A stretch of DNA of 54,624 nucleotides from Laspinema sp. D2d (GCF_025370755.1 NZ_JAMXFC010000028.1:31914-86537); one strand, 5' to 3'. Shown: positions 1 to 9,974, counted from the stretch's first letter. A program made the numbers and translations. Notes: a model not told the origin generated them from the sequence alone.

Positions 1-1593
1 GAACGCATTGTCACCACCTCAGAGGACAAGACTGCCCGGGTGTGGGACCGCCGTGGCCAGCTAATAGCCGAACTCACCGGCCATCAGGGTGGGGTGTACG
101 ACGCCAGTTTCAGCCCAGACGGGGAACGCATCCTAACGAGTTCAGAGGACAACATCCCTCGGATGTGGGACCGCCGTGGCCAGTTAATAGCCAAACTCAC
201 CGGCCATCAGGGTTGGAGCTACGCCAGTTTCAGCCCAGACGGGGAACGCATTGTCACCACCTCAGAGGACAAGACTGCCCGGGTGTGGGACCGCCGTGGC
301 CAGCTAATAGCCGAACTCACAGGCCATCAGGGTGGGATCTACAGCGCCAGTTTCAGCCCGGACGGGGAACGCATCCTCACCACCTCAGAGGACAAGACTG
401 CCCGGGTGTGGGACCGCCGTGGTCAGCTAATAGCCGAACTCACCGGCCATCAGGGTCCAGTCAACGACGCCAGTTTCAGCGCGGACGGGGAACGCATCCT
501 CACCACCTCAGAGGACAAGACTGCCCGGGTGTGGGACCGCCGTGGTCAGCTAATAGCCGAACTCACAGGCCATCAGGGTAGGGTCATCAGCGCCAGTTTT
601 AGCTCGGATGGGGAACACATCCTCACTGAATCAGAGGACAACACCCTCCGGGTCTGGGACCGCCGTGGCCAGCTAATTGCCGAACTCACAGGCCATCAAG
701 GTAGGGTCATCAGCGCTAGTTTCAGCAAGGACGGGGAACGCATCCTCACAGCCGCTTTGGATAACACAGTCCAGGTGTGGCGTATAGGAAGTTTGGATGA
801 GTTACTGGAGTGGGGGTGTGACTGGCTTGGGGATTATCTTGTTACCCATCCCAAGAAATTAGAACAGTTAAAGACTTGTCAAACGCCATCCAATTTGGCA
901 GAAGCGGCAATCTATTTAGTCCGGGAAGGAAAGGAAGAAGCTAGAGCGGGTCAGGTCAATGCGGCAGTAACGACATTCCGCAAGGCATTGGGGTGGAATA
1001 ATACAGCGTTAGATTTCGAGCCTGAAGCCAAAGCTCAACAATTAGCAAAAGCTTCAGAACGGGTGAAGAAGGGTGAGGAATTTGCAGAACAAGGGCAGGG
1101 TCAAGCCGCAGTCAGGGAATTTCAGGAAGCCTTGAACATTGATCCGAGTCTCAATTTTCAACCCCAAAACGAAGCCGCCTCCTTGTTGGTTTTTAGAGGC
1201 AACACGCTAGTTAGAGAAGGAAAAGTCAAGGAAGCCATCTCAGCTTATGCAGATGCCCAAACCCTTGATCCAAACTTCACAATTTCTGGGTATTTTTGGA
1301 ATACCCTGTGTTGGCAAGGGAGCTTGCATGGCTCTCCCGAAGCGGTGATGTTTGCCTGTGAAAAAGCCGTGGAAATATCTCCTCACAATGGCAGGTATCG
1401 CGAGAGTCGGGGTCTAGCGCGGGCGCTAACGGGCAATTCCCAGGGAGCAATTGAAGATTTTCAGGCAGATATTGATGGGATTGATGATCCGGAGGAAAAG
1501 TCCCAGCGGCAAGGTTGGATTGACGCTTTAAAAGCGGGTAAAAATCCATTTACGGAGGAGGAAATTCAGCGGTTGCGACAGTTACCAAGATAG
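1..1593 (+). CDS. WD40-repeat and TPR-like protein, 3' part
   Basis: The reading frame is open from the first base, so the gene begins upstream of the window; an internal ATG at 40 is not the real start. The visible 530 residues hold six near-identical WD40 blades of about 41 residues, each with a GHQG turn, an ASFS..GERI strand and a closing VWDRRGQ. A link segment (DELLEWGCDWL) follows, typical of the region after the last blade in cyanobacterial WD40 proteins. The remaining ~230 residues are helical TPR-like repeats such as AAVREFQEALNIDPS. WD40 propellers and TPRs are protein-binding scaffolds. The missing N-terminus could carry a NACHT, kinase, TIR or caspase domain, as is common in this group, but that cannot be seen here. 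Confidence 0.85.
   Translation, partial: ERIVTTSEDKTARVWDRRGQLIAELTGHQGGVYDASFSPDGERILTSSEDNIPRMWDRRGQLIAKLTGHQGWSYASFSPDGERIVTTSEDKTARVWDRRGQLIAELTGHQGGIYSASFSPDGERILTTSEDKTARVWDRRGQLIAELTGHQGPVNDASFSADGERILTTSEDKTARVWDRRGQLIAELTGHQGRVISASFSSDGEHILTESEDNTLRVWDRRGQLIAELTGHQGRVISASFSKDGERILTAALDNTVQVWRIGSLDELLEWGCDWLGDYLVTHPKKLEQLKTCQTPSNLAEAAIYLVREGKEEARAGQVNAAVTTFRKALGWNNTALDFEPEAKAQQLAKASERVKKGEEFAEQGQGQAAVREFQEALNIDPSLNFQPQNEAASLLVFRGNTLVREGKVKEAISAYADAQTLDPNFTISGYFWNTLCWQGSLHGSPEAVMFACEKAVEISPHNGRYRESRGLARALTGNSQGAIEDFQADIDGIDDPEEKSQRQGWIDALKAGKNPFTEEEIQRLRQLPR
46..780 (+). repeat. 123-bp in-frame tandem repeat coding WD40 blades
   Basis: The GACCGCCGTGG motif recurs at about 46, 169, 289, 412, 535 and 658. 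The period is 123 bp, with one 120-bp unit that has lost a codon. Several units are nearly identical at DNA level, including silent positions, which points to recent duplication or gene conversion. Confidence 0.85.
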
Positions 1594-1740
1594 TAGTGGG
1601 GAGGTTGCGCTAGGCATTAAATATGAATGGGGTGGGTTTGGTTACTTTAGGGGGAGAATGAGTGAACGGGGGGCGCGGAACTTTCGCTGCTGTCGTAAAA
1701 TAGGCACAACTCTCCAGACTCTAGAGAACGTAAAATTTCC

Positions 1741-2337
1741 ATGACTCATTCCACTGATATTCTGACTTTGGCGCGTTGGATGGCGTCAGATTTTAGCAAT
1801 TTTGACCAGGCGATCGAGAATCCGCCGTTTTTTGCCCATATTCGGGTCTGTATGCGGCCCCTGCCTTATGAGTTCCTGGATGGGGTCAGTCTCTATTTAG
1901 AGCAGGCTTATGATTATATGCTGGATCAGCCCTATCGGGTGCGGGTGTTGAAGTTGGTCCCGAAGGGCGATCGCATTGAAATCGAAAACTACAAGGTCCA
2001 GGATGAAGCCTCTTTCTACGGATCCGCCCGCGATCGCCAGCTTCTGCAATCCCTCACCCCAGACAAGCTAGAAAAAATTCCCGGGTCCAGTTTCATCACG
2101 GAATGGACTGGATCCAGTTTCAAGGGGGAGGTAGAACCGGGCAAAAATTGCATTGTGGTTCGCAAGGGTCGCACCACTTATCTGGATAGCACCTTTGAAA
2201 TTGATGAAAATGTCTTTATCAGTCACGATCGCGGACTGGACCCCGAGACTGATGAGATGGTTTGGGGTTCGGTTGCGGGTCCTTTTGTGTTTAACAAGCG
2301 GCGGGCGAGTTTTGCGGATGAGGTGGTTGTGAATTGA
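1741..2337 (+). CDS. cpcT: Phycobilin lyase, CpcT/CpeT family
   Basis: The 198-residue protein matches the CpcT/CpeT chromophore lyase family in length and layout: an N-terminal LARWMASDFSNFDQA segment, then ARDRQLLQSLTPDKLEKIPG, a GKNCIVVRKGRTTYLDS stretch and WGSVAGPFVFNKR near the end. CpcT attaches phycocyanobilin to the second cysteine (Cys-153 type) of the phycocyanin beta subunit during phycobilisome assembly. The ATG at 1741 fits the family start, although no strong ribosome site precedes it. No phycobiliprotein genes are nearby, which is usual because these lyases are often unlinked. The CpcT rather than CpeT choice rests on overall resemblance and on the absence of any visible phycoerythrin context. 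Confidence 0.88.
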   Translation: MTHSTDILTLARWMASDFSNFDQAIENPPFFAHIRVCMRPLPYEFLDGVSLYLEQAYDYMLDQPYRVRVLKLVPKGDRIEIENYKVQDEASFYGSARDRQLLQSLTPDKLEKIPGSSFITEWTGSSFKGEVEPGKNCIVVRKGRTTYLDSTFEIDENVFISHDRGLDPETDEMVWGSVAGPFVFNKRRASFADEVVVN

Positions 2338-2411
2338 GATTGGGGAGGGGAACCTCTTACAAGAGTAGCTTTTGTACGTTCAAAGGGAGTTAGCTCAAAT
2401 TTAAGTACACC

Positions 2412-2640
2412 TCCGGTCCCCTCCCCTTGGCAAGGGGAGGGTTAGGGTGGGGTCCTCTTGAGGTGGCGATCGCGTTTCAAGATGAATGAGTAGGTGGTGA
2501 GTTCAAGCGCGATCGCCCGTAGTTAAAGACCTTTTCCCAGACTCCATACAGGCGCTTAAACCTTTAAGAGTGTGTGAGGTGGCGATCGCCCTAGAAGAAC
2601 CCCACCCTAACCCTCCCCTTGCCAAGGGGAGGGGACCGGA
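2412..2640. repeat. MITE-like composite element, copy 1
   Basis: The left end (TCCGGTCCCCTCCCCTTGG, then a GGGTTAGGGTGGGGTCCTC run) is the reverse complement of the right end (GAACCCCACCCTAACCCTCC to AGGGGACCGGA). The ~110-bp interior holds the conserved words CTCCATACAGG, GCTTAAACC and AAGAGTGTGTGAGGTGGCG. Copies 2 and 3 are at 5461 and 39126. No transposase is present. Confidence 0.7.
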
Positions 2641-2823
2641 TGCGATGGGATTTTGTGGGGTGGCGATCGCCCACGAAGAACCCCACCCTAACCCTCCCCT
2701 TGCTAAGGGGAGGGGACCGGATGCGATGGGATTTTGTGGTGTGGCGATCGCCCTAGAAGAACCCCACCCTAACCCTCCCCTTGGTAAGGGGAGGGGACCG
2801 GATGCGATGGGATTTTGTGGTGT
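2581..2823. repeat. Three 81-bp tandem repeats of the element's right end
   Basis: GGCGATCGCC starts at 2581, 2662 and 2743, an exact 81-bp period. Each unit carries the palindromic CCCTCCCCTT...AAGGGGAGGG core and ends in GATGCGATGGGATTTTGTGG. Because 81 is a multiple of three, both strands show repetitive open frames (about 2503-2862 minus and 2570-2875 plus); I regard these as by-products. The whole gap 2338-2941 holds this array and element copy 1. Confidence 0.85.
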
Positions 2824-2905
2824 GGTATTCCTTAATGCAGATTTTTTGCGGAATTCTGTCAAGTCGCTGGGGTGAAATATCCCACAGGTGGCACAAACCT
2901 GGTAG

Positions 2906-4093
<1,188 letters not shown>

Positions 4094-4159
4094 ACCTTGC
4101 TGTCTAGCAGCATTCGGTGAGACTAAAGGGTTTTATATCCTTTCTAACGTTCTGAAGGG

Positions 4160-4206
4160 AGTGCGAAATTCTAGCTCCCTAGTGACAAGAGCTAGAATCT
4201 CGCACT
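4160..4206 (+). promoter_or_regulatory. 18-bp stem-loop between sqdB and sqdX
   Basis: AGTGCGAAATTCTAGCTC (4160-4177) pairs with GAGCTAGAATCTCGCACT (4189-4206) with a single A/C mismatch around an 11-base loop. There is no T-run after it, so it is not a classic terminator. It could protect the sqdB 3' end, be an RNase III processing site, or reduce read-through into sqdX. Confidence 0.6.
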
Positions 4207-4278
4207 ATCATTTATCAATTAAACCCGTTGAAGTTGCTCATAGGCTGACCTAAAACCCTTGCGTAACTAAAATTTGAT

Positions 4279-5412
4279 ATGAGAATTGCACTTTTTACCG
4301 AAACCTTTTATCCCAAAGTTGATGGCATTGTTACCCGACTTTGCCGCACCGTCGAACAACTGCAATGCGCTGGAGATCAGGTACTCATCTTTTCTCCCGA
4401 CTACGGCATTACTGAATACAAAGGAGCCGAAGTTTACGGGGTTACTGGGTATCCTTTACCGCTGTATCCAGAACTGAAATTAGCCTTCCCCACCCCATCT
4501 ATCCGGCGCAAACTCGAAGTCTTTAAACCCGATTTAATTCATGTTGTCAACCCCGCTGTGTTAGGAGTCGGGGGAATTTACTACGCTAAAAGTCTGAAAA
4601 TTCCCTTAGTTGCTTCCTACCATACCCACCTTCCCAAATATTTGCACCATTATGGGTTAGGAGTGTTAGAACCCCTACTCTGGGAACTGCTCAAAGCGGC
4701 TCATAATCAAGCGGAATTGAACCTCTGTACTTCAATGGCAATGGTGCAAGAATTGCGAAATCATGACATTGAACGGGTGGATTTGTGGCAGCGTGGGGTC
4801 GATACGGAGTTATTTCAACCCCATTTAGCCAGTCGAGAAATGCGCGATCGCCTCAGTCAAGGGAATCCCGACAGTCCCCTGTTGCTATATGTGGGACGAC
4901 TCGGTGCCGAGAAAGAAATCGATCGCATTAAACCCGTCCTAGAAGCCATTCCCCATGCCAGATTAGCCTTAGTCGGTGATGGACCCACGCGGCAACAACT
5001 CGAACAACACTTTGCCGGAACTCCCACCCATTTTGTCGGCTATTTACACGGAGAACAATTAGCCAGCGCCTTTGCCTCTGCCGATGCCTTCATTTTTCCT
5101 TCCCGAACCGAAACCCTGGGTTTAGTTTTGTTAGAAGCAATGGCAGCCGGTTGTCCCGTCGTTGCTGCCGCCAGAGGAGGGATTCTGGATATCGTCACCG
5201 ATGGAGTCAATGGATACCTGTTTGATCCCGATGAGGAGAATGGTGCGATCGCCGCCACCCAACGTCTCCTAGCGAACCAAATCGAACGCCAATCCCTCCG
5301 CCAAAATGCGCGCAAAGAAGCCGAACAATGGGGATGGCAAGCGGCAACAGCGCAACTCCGGCGCTATTATCAAACGATCCTAAATTCGGGTAGTTTGCCT
5401 CTTGCCGCCTGA
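4279..5412 (+). CDS. sqdX: Sulfoquinovosyltransferase SqdX (GT4 family)
   Basis: The 377-residue GT4 glycosyltransferase moves sulfoquinovose from UDP-sulfoquinovose to diacylglycerol, the last step of SQDG synthesis at the membrane. The N-terminal half begins MRIALFTETFYPKVDGI and contains FKPDLIHVVNPAVLG and a SYHTHLPKY stretch. The C-terminal nucleotide-sugar domain shows LLYVGRLGAEKEIDR, ALVGDGP and the EX7E segment ETLGLVLLEAMAAGCPV. Length and order match cyanobacterial SqdX. Its position directly after sqdB supports the assignment; the two probably share an operon, though the hairpin between them could uncouple expression. The ATG at 4279 lacks an obvious Shine-Dalgarno sequence. Confidence 0.93.
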   Translation: MRIALFTETFYPKVDGIVTRLCRTVEQLQCAGDQVLIFSPDYGITEYKGAEVYGVTGYPLPLYPELKLAFPTPSIRRKLEVFKPDLIHVVNPAVLGVGGIYYAKSLKIPLVASYHTHLPKYLHHYGLGVLEPLLWELLKAAHNQAELNLCTSMAMVQELRNHDIERVDLWQRGVDTELFQPHLASREMRDRLSQGNPDSPLLLYVGRLGAEKEIDRIKPVLEAIPHARLALVGDGPTRQQLEQHFAGTPTHFVGYLHGEQLASAFASADAFIFPSRTETLGLVLLEAMAAGCPVVAAARGGILDIVTDGVNGYLFDPDEENGAIAATQRLLANQIERQSLRQNARKEAEQWGWQAATAQLRRYYQTILNSGSLPLAA

Positions 5413-5460
5413 TCGGGAAGATCGGGGAGTTGGTAGAGATTTACCTCAAGTCTAAAAGCA

Positions 5461-5704
5461 CTTCCGGTCCCCTCCCCTTAGCAAGGGGAGGGTTAGGGTG
5501 GGGTCCTCGTGAGGTGCGATCGCACCTCAATAGGAATGGGTACATGAAGAGTTCTCGTAGAGATGCGATCGCCACCTTACGAAGAATGGGGTTTCTCTAG
5601 CCTCCATACAGGTGCTTAAACCTGTAAGAGTGGGTCAGGTGGCGATCGCCACCTCAGAAGAACCCCACCCTAACCCTCCCCTTGCCAAGGGGAGGGGACC
5701 GGAG
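5461..5704. repeat. MITE-like composite element, copy 2
   Basis: The left end at 5461 (CTTCCGGTCCCCTCCCCTTA) is mirrored by the right end near 5657-5704 (GAACCCCACCCTAACCCTCC to AGGGGACCGGAGG). The interior carries AGCCTCCATACAGGTGCTTA and GTAAGAGTGGGTCAGGTGG, matching copy 1 (2412-2640), plus several GCGATCGC-like sites. Confidence 0.72.
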
Positions 5705-5729
5705 GTGCTTTTAAACTTGAGGGAAATCT

Positions 5730-5826
5730 CCCCCATCCTCCCCATCCTCCCCATCCTCCCCATCCTCCCCATCCTCCCCATCTCCCCAATCCTCCCCATC
5801 TCCCCCACCTCCCCAATCTCCCCACA
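5730..5826. repeat. C-rich 9-bp microsatellite (CCCCATCCT)n
   Basis: About eight imperfect copies of CCCCATCCT, grading into CCCCATCTC and CCCCAATCT, directly follow element copy 2. The same motif, on both strands, recurs at 35505-35697. The frames open through it (up to 95 codons) are low-complexity by-products. The gap 5413-5888 otherwise holds only element copy 2. Confidence 0.85.
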
Positions 5827-5888
5827 TTTCCCAGGGTTGGCGTACCATAGAGATCAGGCAAATCTGAGCCGGTAAGCGTTGATAACAC

Positions 5889-8465
5889 ATGACATTTTCA
5901 GGCACTGGTAGCGTTCTAGCGGCTTTAACTCGGGTAGGTCGCATGGGGGAGTTGACCCGGCGAGTCAAGGATATGCAGGTTGGGGAATTTGTCTGCATCC
6001 TTGATTTTATTACGGCAGAATTTCAACAATGTCTGCTGGCAATTGATCTGATTAATAATGAAGCGCTAGAAATTCTTTTAGAACAACTCCTCGATGCCTT
6101 CACGCTCAAAATTAGTCAAATCCTACAAGCGGAACGCACGACTATTTTTTTAATTGACCAAGAAAAAGAGCAACTTTGGTCAAAAATTAGCCAAGATGAA
6201 ACGGGGAAAAGTGCCGAAATCCGATTACCCATCCATATTGGCATTCTCGGTCATGTGGCTTGCAATGGCGAAAGTGTCAACATTGCCGATGTTCGCAATC
6301 ATCCTTTATTTCAAGCGGAAGTAGACGAACCCCCGGGATGCGACCCGAGAAATCTACTCTGTGAACCGATTTTTAGCAGCAAAGACCCCGATCGCGTGGT
6401 GGCGGTGGTTCAGGTCCTGAATAAAATCGGCGAGGTTCCGTTCAACCGCGAGGATCAGCTTCAATTCGCGGGGTTTGCCTCTTCCATTGCCATTATTCTG
6501 GAAAGTTGTCAGTCTTTTTATGTGGCAGCCAGAAATCAGCGCGGGGTCAGTGCGTTACTGGAAGCAACGACGACTTTAGGTCAAAGTTTGGACCTAGAAA
6601 CAACATTACGCGCTGTCATGGACCGCGCCAAGGATTTAATGCAGGCCGATCGCAGTACCTTATTTTTACTCAGCAAGGAAACGGACGAACTCTGGACGAA
6701 AGTTGCCAAGGCAGATGGCAAAACAATGGTAGAAATCCGGATTCCTGCAAATCGTGGTATTGCCGGTTATGTTGCCTCTACGGGTCAAACTCTGAATATT
6801 CATGATGCCTATCTTGACCCCCGCTTTGACCCGACGACGGACCGAAAAACCGGGTATCAAACCGCTACGATTCTTTGTATGCCTGTTTTTAATGCGTCGG
6901 GGGAGTTAATCGGGGTGACGCAACTGATTAATAAACATAAGGGGAGTTTTAATTCTTCCGATGAAGCGTTTTTGCGTGCGTTTAATGCACAGGCAGGAAT
7001 TGCATTACAAAACGCGCAATTGTTTGAAAGTGTGTTACTAGAGAAGCAATATCAAAAAGATATTTTAGAAAGTCTTTCTGATGCGGTGATTTCCACCAAT
7101 ATGGAAGGGAAAATTGTCACAATTAACGAGGCGGCGTTAGAGTTGCTGGGATGTCCGATTCAGAAGGATGACCGCAAGGAGAGCGATCGCCAGTTTCAGA
7201 TTCAGCGGGAAAATAAGCAAAAATTGCTGTTGTGGCAGCAAAAGTTACAAGGGCGCTATGTTTGGGAAGTGGTCCCGATTGACCATCTGAGATTTCGTTT
7301 ACAAGATGCGTTACAAAATGCGGCAAGGCATTTTGTGCCGGAACAAAGTCTAACCATTGGGTTAGTCAAATTGGATGAAACGAATATGGAAAATGCGATT
7401 TTGGTGATAGGCGATCGCAATAATCCTGAATTTTATATCCCCTGGAATGAGACGGATGAAAATGCTATCCGCTACCCTAAAAGTCAAGTTAAAGAAATCG
7501 AACGCAGTCTTAACCTGACCGTGAATCCATTAACCAACCCAGAAGGGGGAGTCCGAGGTGGATTGGTGGTTTTAGAAGATATTAGTCGGGAAAAACGGAT
7601 GAAAACCACCATGTATCGCTATATGACCCCTGGGGTAGCAGAACGAGTGATGGCATTAGGGGAAGATGCCTTAATGGTGGGGGAACGCAAAGAAGTCACT
7701 ATTTTATTTTCAGATATTCGCGGTTATACAACCCTGACGGAAAACTTGGAAGCGGCAGAAGTTGTCTCGCTTTTGAATAACTATTTCGAGACAATGGTAG
7801 AAGCGGTTTTTAACTGCGATGGAACCTTGGATAAATTTATTGGCGATGCGTTAATGGCGGTATTTGGTGCACCGTTACCCCTTAAAGAACACGCTTGGAA
7901 GGCGGTGCAATCAGCCTTAGATATGCGTCGGCGTTTAGATGAATTTAATCGGCGGCAAAAAGAACATAATATTCGCATCGGAATTGGTATTAGTTCTGGG
8001 GAAGTGGTTTCCGGCAATATTGGCAGTCAAAAGCGGATGGACTATACAGTAATTGGGGATGGGGTGAATTTAAGTGCGCGGTTAGAAAGCGTGACAAAGG
8101 AATATAAATGTGATATTATTATTAGCGAATTTACTTATCAACTTTGTAGCGATCGCATCTGGGTTAGAGAGTTAGATAAGATTCGAGTCAAGGGGAAAAA
8201 TCAGGCAGTAGGGATTTATGAATTAATCGGCGATCGTCAGACTCCCTTGGATGCGGAAAAACAGAAATTTTTAGACTTTTATAGCGCCGGACGTGCCGCC
8301 TATATCTCTAAAAATTTTACTCAATCCATTACCCTTTTTCAATCAGCAGGTGCAATTTATCCCGAAGACCAAGCGGTAAAAATTCACATTCAAAGAGCGC
8401 AAGATTATCTTCAAATACCACCACCAGAGGACTGGGATGGTGTGCATACCATGACCACAAAGTAA
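5889..8465 (+). CDS. Adenylate cyclase with two GAF domains and a PAS-like domain
   Basis: This 858-residue signalling enzyme is predicted to make cAMP from ATP. Approximate order: N-terminal lead 1-50; GAF1 60-205; GAF2 225-380; PAS-like segment 385-425, interrupted by an insert before VLEDISREKRMK near 570; class III cyclase domain 598-775; helical tail to 858. The catalytic domain keeps both metal aspartates (FSDIRG D609, GDALM D653), the transition-state pair (N727, R731 in GVNLSARLE), and Lys649 with Thr720 at the purine-selecting positions. Lys/Thr is the pair typical of bacterial adenylate rather than guanylate cyclases. No membrane segments are evident, so it is probably cytosolic and regulated by small ligands at the GAF domains. 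It converges with the minus-strand permease gene after 24 bases. The ligand is unknown. Confidence 0.92.
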   Translation: MTFSGTGSVLAALTRVGRMGELTRRVKDMQVGEFVCILDFITAEFQQCLLAIDLINNEALEILLEQLLDAFTLKISQILQAERTTIFLIDQEKEQLWSKISQDETGKSAEIRLPIHIGILGHVACNGESVNIADVRNHPLFQAEVDEPPGCDPRNLLCEPIFSSKDPDRVVAVVQVLNKIGEVPFNREDQLQFAGFASSIAIILESCQSFYVAARNQRGVSALLEATTTLGQSLDLETTLRAVMDRAKDLMQADRSTLFLLSKETDELWTKVAKADGKTMVEIRIPANRGIAGYVASTGQTLNIHDAYLDPRFDPTTDRKTGYQTATILCMPVFNASGELIGVTQLINKHKGSFNSSDEAFLRAFNAQAGIALQNAQLFESVLLEKQYQKDILESLSDAVISTNMEGKIVTINEAALELLGCPIQKDDRKESDRQFQIQRENKQKLLLWQQKLQGRYVWEVVPIDHLRFRLQDALQNAARHFVPEQSLTIGLVKLDETNMENAILVIGDRNNPEFYIPWNETDENAIRYPKSQVKEIERSLNLTVNPLTNPEGGVRGGLVVLEDISREKRMKTTMYRYMTPGVAERVMALGEDALMVGERKEVTILFSDIRGYTTLTENLEAAEVVSLLNNYFETMVEAVFNCDGTLDKFIGDALMAVFGAPLPLKEHAWKAVQSALDMRRRLDEFNRRQKEHNIRIGIGISSGEVVSGNIGSQKRMDYTVIGDGVNLSARLESVTKEYKCDIIISEFTYQLCSDRIWVRELDKIRVKGKNQAVGIYELIGDRQTPLDAEKQKFLDFYSAGRAAYISKNFTQSITLFQSAGAIYPEDQAVKIHIQRAQDYLQIPPPEDWDGVHTMTTK

Positions 8466-8489
8466 GATAATTCGGATAAAAAGGGTTGG

Positions 8490-9320
8490 TTAACTATCCC
8501 GTTTGATTGACCCTTCATGCCATTCCCCTAGCACCCAATCTGATATCTTTGATAACAAACTAAAAATTAGAATTCCCAGAATTGTGACCAGGAATAAAGC
8601 GGCAAACATTCTCGGAATTTGCAGATTGTACCCGGCAATCAGCATTTGATAGGCAATCCCAGAATCAGTCCCCCCAGTCCCGGCGACAAATTCTGCCACC
8701 ACGGCACCAATTAACGATAATCCCCCGCTAATCCGCAATCCTGATAAAAAATAGGGTAAGGCACTGGGTAATCGCAAATACCAGAGGGTTTGCCAGCGTG
8801 AGGCTTTGTAGAGGATAAATAAATCTCGTAAATTCGGGTCGAGGCTGTTTAAACCAAAGGTGGTATTAGAAATAATCGGGAAAAAGGCGACAATCCAGGC
8901 ACAAGTTACCAAAGCACCAAAGGTATAGTCTTTAAACCAAATAATAATTAACGGTGCGATCGCCACAATGGGAGTGGTCTGTAACACAATCGCATAAGGA
9001 TACAGACTTTTTTCAACCCACTTACTTTGAGACATCAACACCGCAATCATTAACCCCGAAATTGCAGCCGTAATAAAAGCTACTACTGTAATTTTTAAGG
9101 TAATGATTAAGGCAGGAAACAGAATCGGCCAATCCTTAATTAAAGCCTGAGCAATGACCGAAGGTTTGGGCAATAAATAAACGGGGGTGTTGGTTACCTC
9201 TACCCCAATTTCCCAAGCGGAAAGAACTATAATTCCCACCAAAATTGGAGCAATAGTATCCAAAGACCATAACTTATTTTTCTTGAATTTTGCTAACATC
9301 AAAGCGATATCTTTTTTCAT
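8490..9320 (-). CDS. ABC importer permease (SsuC/TauC/ThiX-like)
   Basis: The 276-residue inner-membrane permease is of the BPD type 1 class used for nitrate, taurine, sulfonate and pyrimidine-precursor importers. About six hydrophobic segments are visible, beginning APILVGIIVLSAWEIGVEV. The ATPase-contact (EAA-type) loop is around LYKASRWQTLWYLRLPSALP, and FLSGLRISGGLSLIGAVVAE follows. It is the last gene of a leftward series whose binding protein (11948-12997) and ATPase (11034-11828) lie upstream. Unusually, it is separated from them by the pterin genes. The substrate cannot be read from the sequence. Confidence 0.88.
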   Translation of the reverse strand: MKKDIALMLAKFKKNKLWSLDTIAPILVGIIVLSAWEIGVEVTNTPVYLLPKPSVIAQALIKDWPILFPALIITLKITVVAFITAAISGLMIAVLMSQSKWVEKSLYPYAIVLQTTPIVAIAPLIIIWFKDYTFGALVTCAWIVAFFPIISNTTFGLNSLDPNLRDLFILYKASRWQTLWYLRLPSALPYFLSGLRISGGLSLIGAVVAEFVAGTGGTDSGIAYQMLIAGYNLQIPRMFAALFLVTILGILIFSLLSKISDWVLGEWHEGSIKRDS

Positions 9321-9433
9321 ATTATGGGTTTCATTAATCAGTGCATTGCTTCTGTCCGCCCGGATTTAATCCCTACGGATTTGAAAGGATAGCTACCTCC
9401 ATTGACCCAAAGGGCTTCCCTGAAAAATCCCTT

Positions 9434-9495
9434 AGAAACCGGGTTTTTGTCATAAATTTGGACAATTTATCATTTAGGGTGAAAACCCGGTTTCT
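9434..9495. repeat. 14-bp perfect inverted repeat AGAAACCGGGTTTT
   Basis: AGAAACCGGGTTTT at 9434-9447 and its exact complement AAAACCCGGTTTCT at 9482-9495 flank a 34-base AT-rich loop, between the permease and the pterin genes. Related AGAAACCGGGTTTCT-like words occur near 42220 and 50112, so this is probably a dispersed repeat family. It may also act as a bidirectional stem-loop. Confidence 0.6.
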
Positions 9496-9549
9496 TGTCC
9501 CTGGGAGAAACTATACCAGTCGCTTAGTTAGGTCGGACAGTATCAGTCT

Positions 9550-9963
9550 CTAAGTTCCCCGATAGGTCACATGATCATTGTCAGTTTCATACAACTGCAT
9601 TTCATAGAGTAACCCCGGGGGTAGCTTAGGTTCTAGCATATTCCAAAAGACTACCACCATATTCTCAGCGGTGGGATTGATTCCTTTGAAAGCGGGAACA
9701 TCTAAATTAATATGTTTGTGATCAACCTCTGCTAGAATTGCAGCATCAATGGCATCTTGAAGGTCAAAGAAATTGAATACAATCCCCGTTTCTGGATTCA
9801 CTTCTCCCCGGACTGTCACTTTTAAGGCATAGTTATGACCATGACCATTGGGATTATTGCATTTGCCAAAAATTCGACGATTTTCTTCATCGGATAAGGC
9901 ATCGCTATGGAGACGATGGGAGGCTGAAAATGTGACTCGACGGGTGATATAAATCATCGACAT
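9550..9963 (-). CDS. 6-pyruvoyl-tetrahydropterin synthase
   Basis: The 137-residue enzyme converts dihydroneopterin triphosphate to 6-pyruvoyl-tetrahydropterin, the committed step to tetrahydrobiopterin-type cofactors. The zinc ligands are visible as H16 (SASHRLH) and H41/H43 (HGHNY). The catalytic cysteine is C35, in a CxxxxxHGH arrangement with the run SDEENRRIFGKCNNPNGHGH. This spacing and the C-terminal YETDNDHVTYRG resemble animal PTPS much more than QueD, which has CxxxHGH. I therefore call it PTPS and not a queuosine enzyme. An AGGAG site precedes the ATG at 9963. It lies 11 bases after the short-chain reductase, so the two are cotranscribed. Confidence 0.9.
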   Translation of the reverse strand: MSMIYITRRVTFSASHRLHSDALSDEENRRIFGKCNNPNGHGHNYALKVTVRGEVNPETGIVFNFFDLQDAIDAAILAEVDHKHINLDVPAFKGINPTAENMVVVFWNMLEPKLPPGLLYEMQLYETDNDHVTYRGT

Positions 9964-9974
9964 ACTGAAAACTC

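Noticed and set aside
2503-2875. Open frames of about 100-120 codons on both strands with repeated NPIASGPLPLARGG or EEPHPNPPLAKGRG peptides
   Set aside because: They arise because the 81-bp DNA repeat is a multiple of three. The peptides are translations of the palindromic element and not a protein.
5612-5998. Frames encoding LPILPIL or GGWGGWG peptides
   Set aside because: They are translations of the C/G microsatellite, with no protein-like sequence outside it.
9550-9963. QueD (6-carboxytetrahydropterin synthase) as the name of the pterin enzyme
   Set aside because: QueD has CxxxHGH. Here the spacing is CxxxxxHGH and the whole sequence resembles animal-type PTPS, with no queuosine genes nearby.
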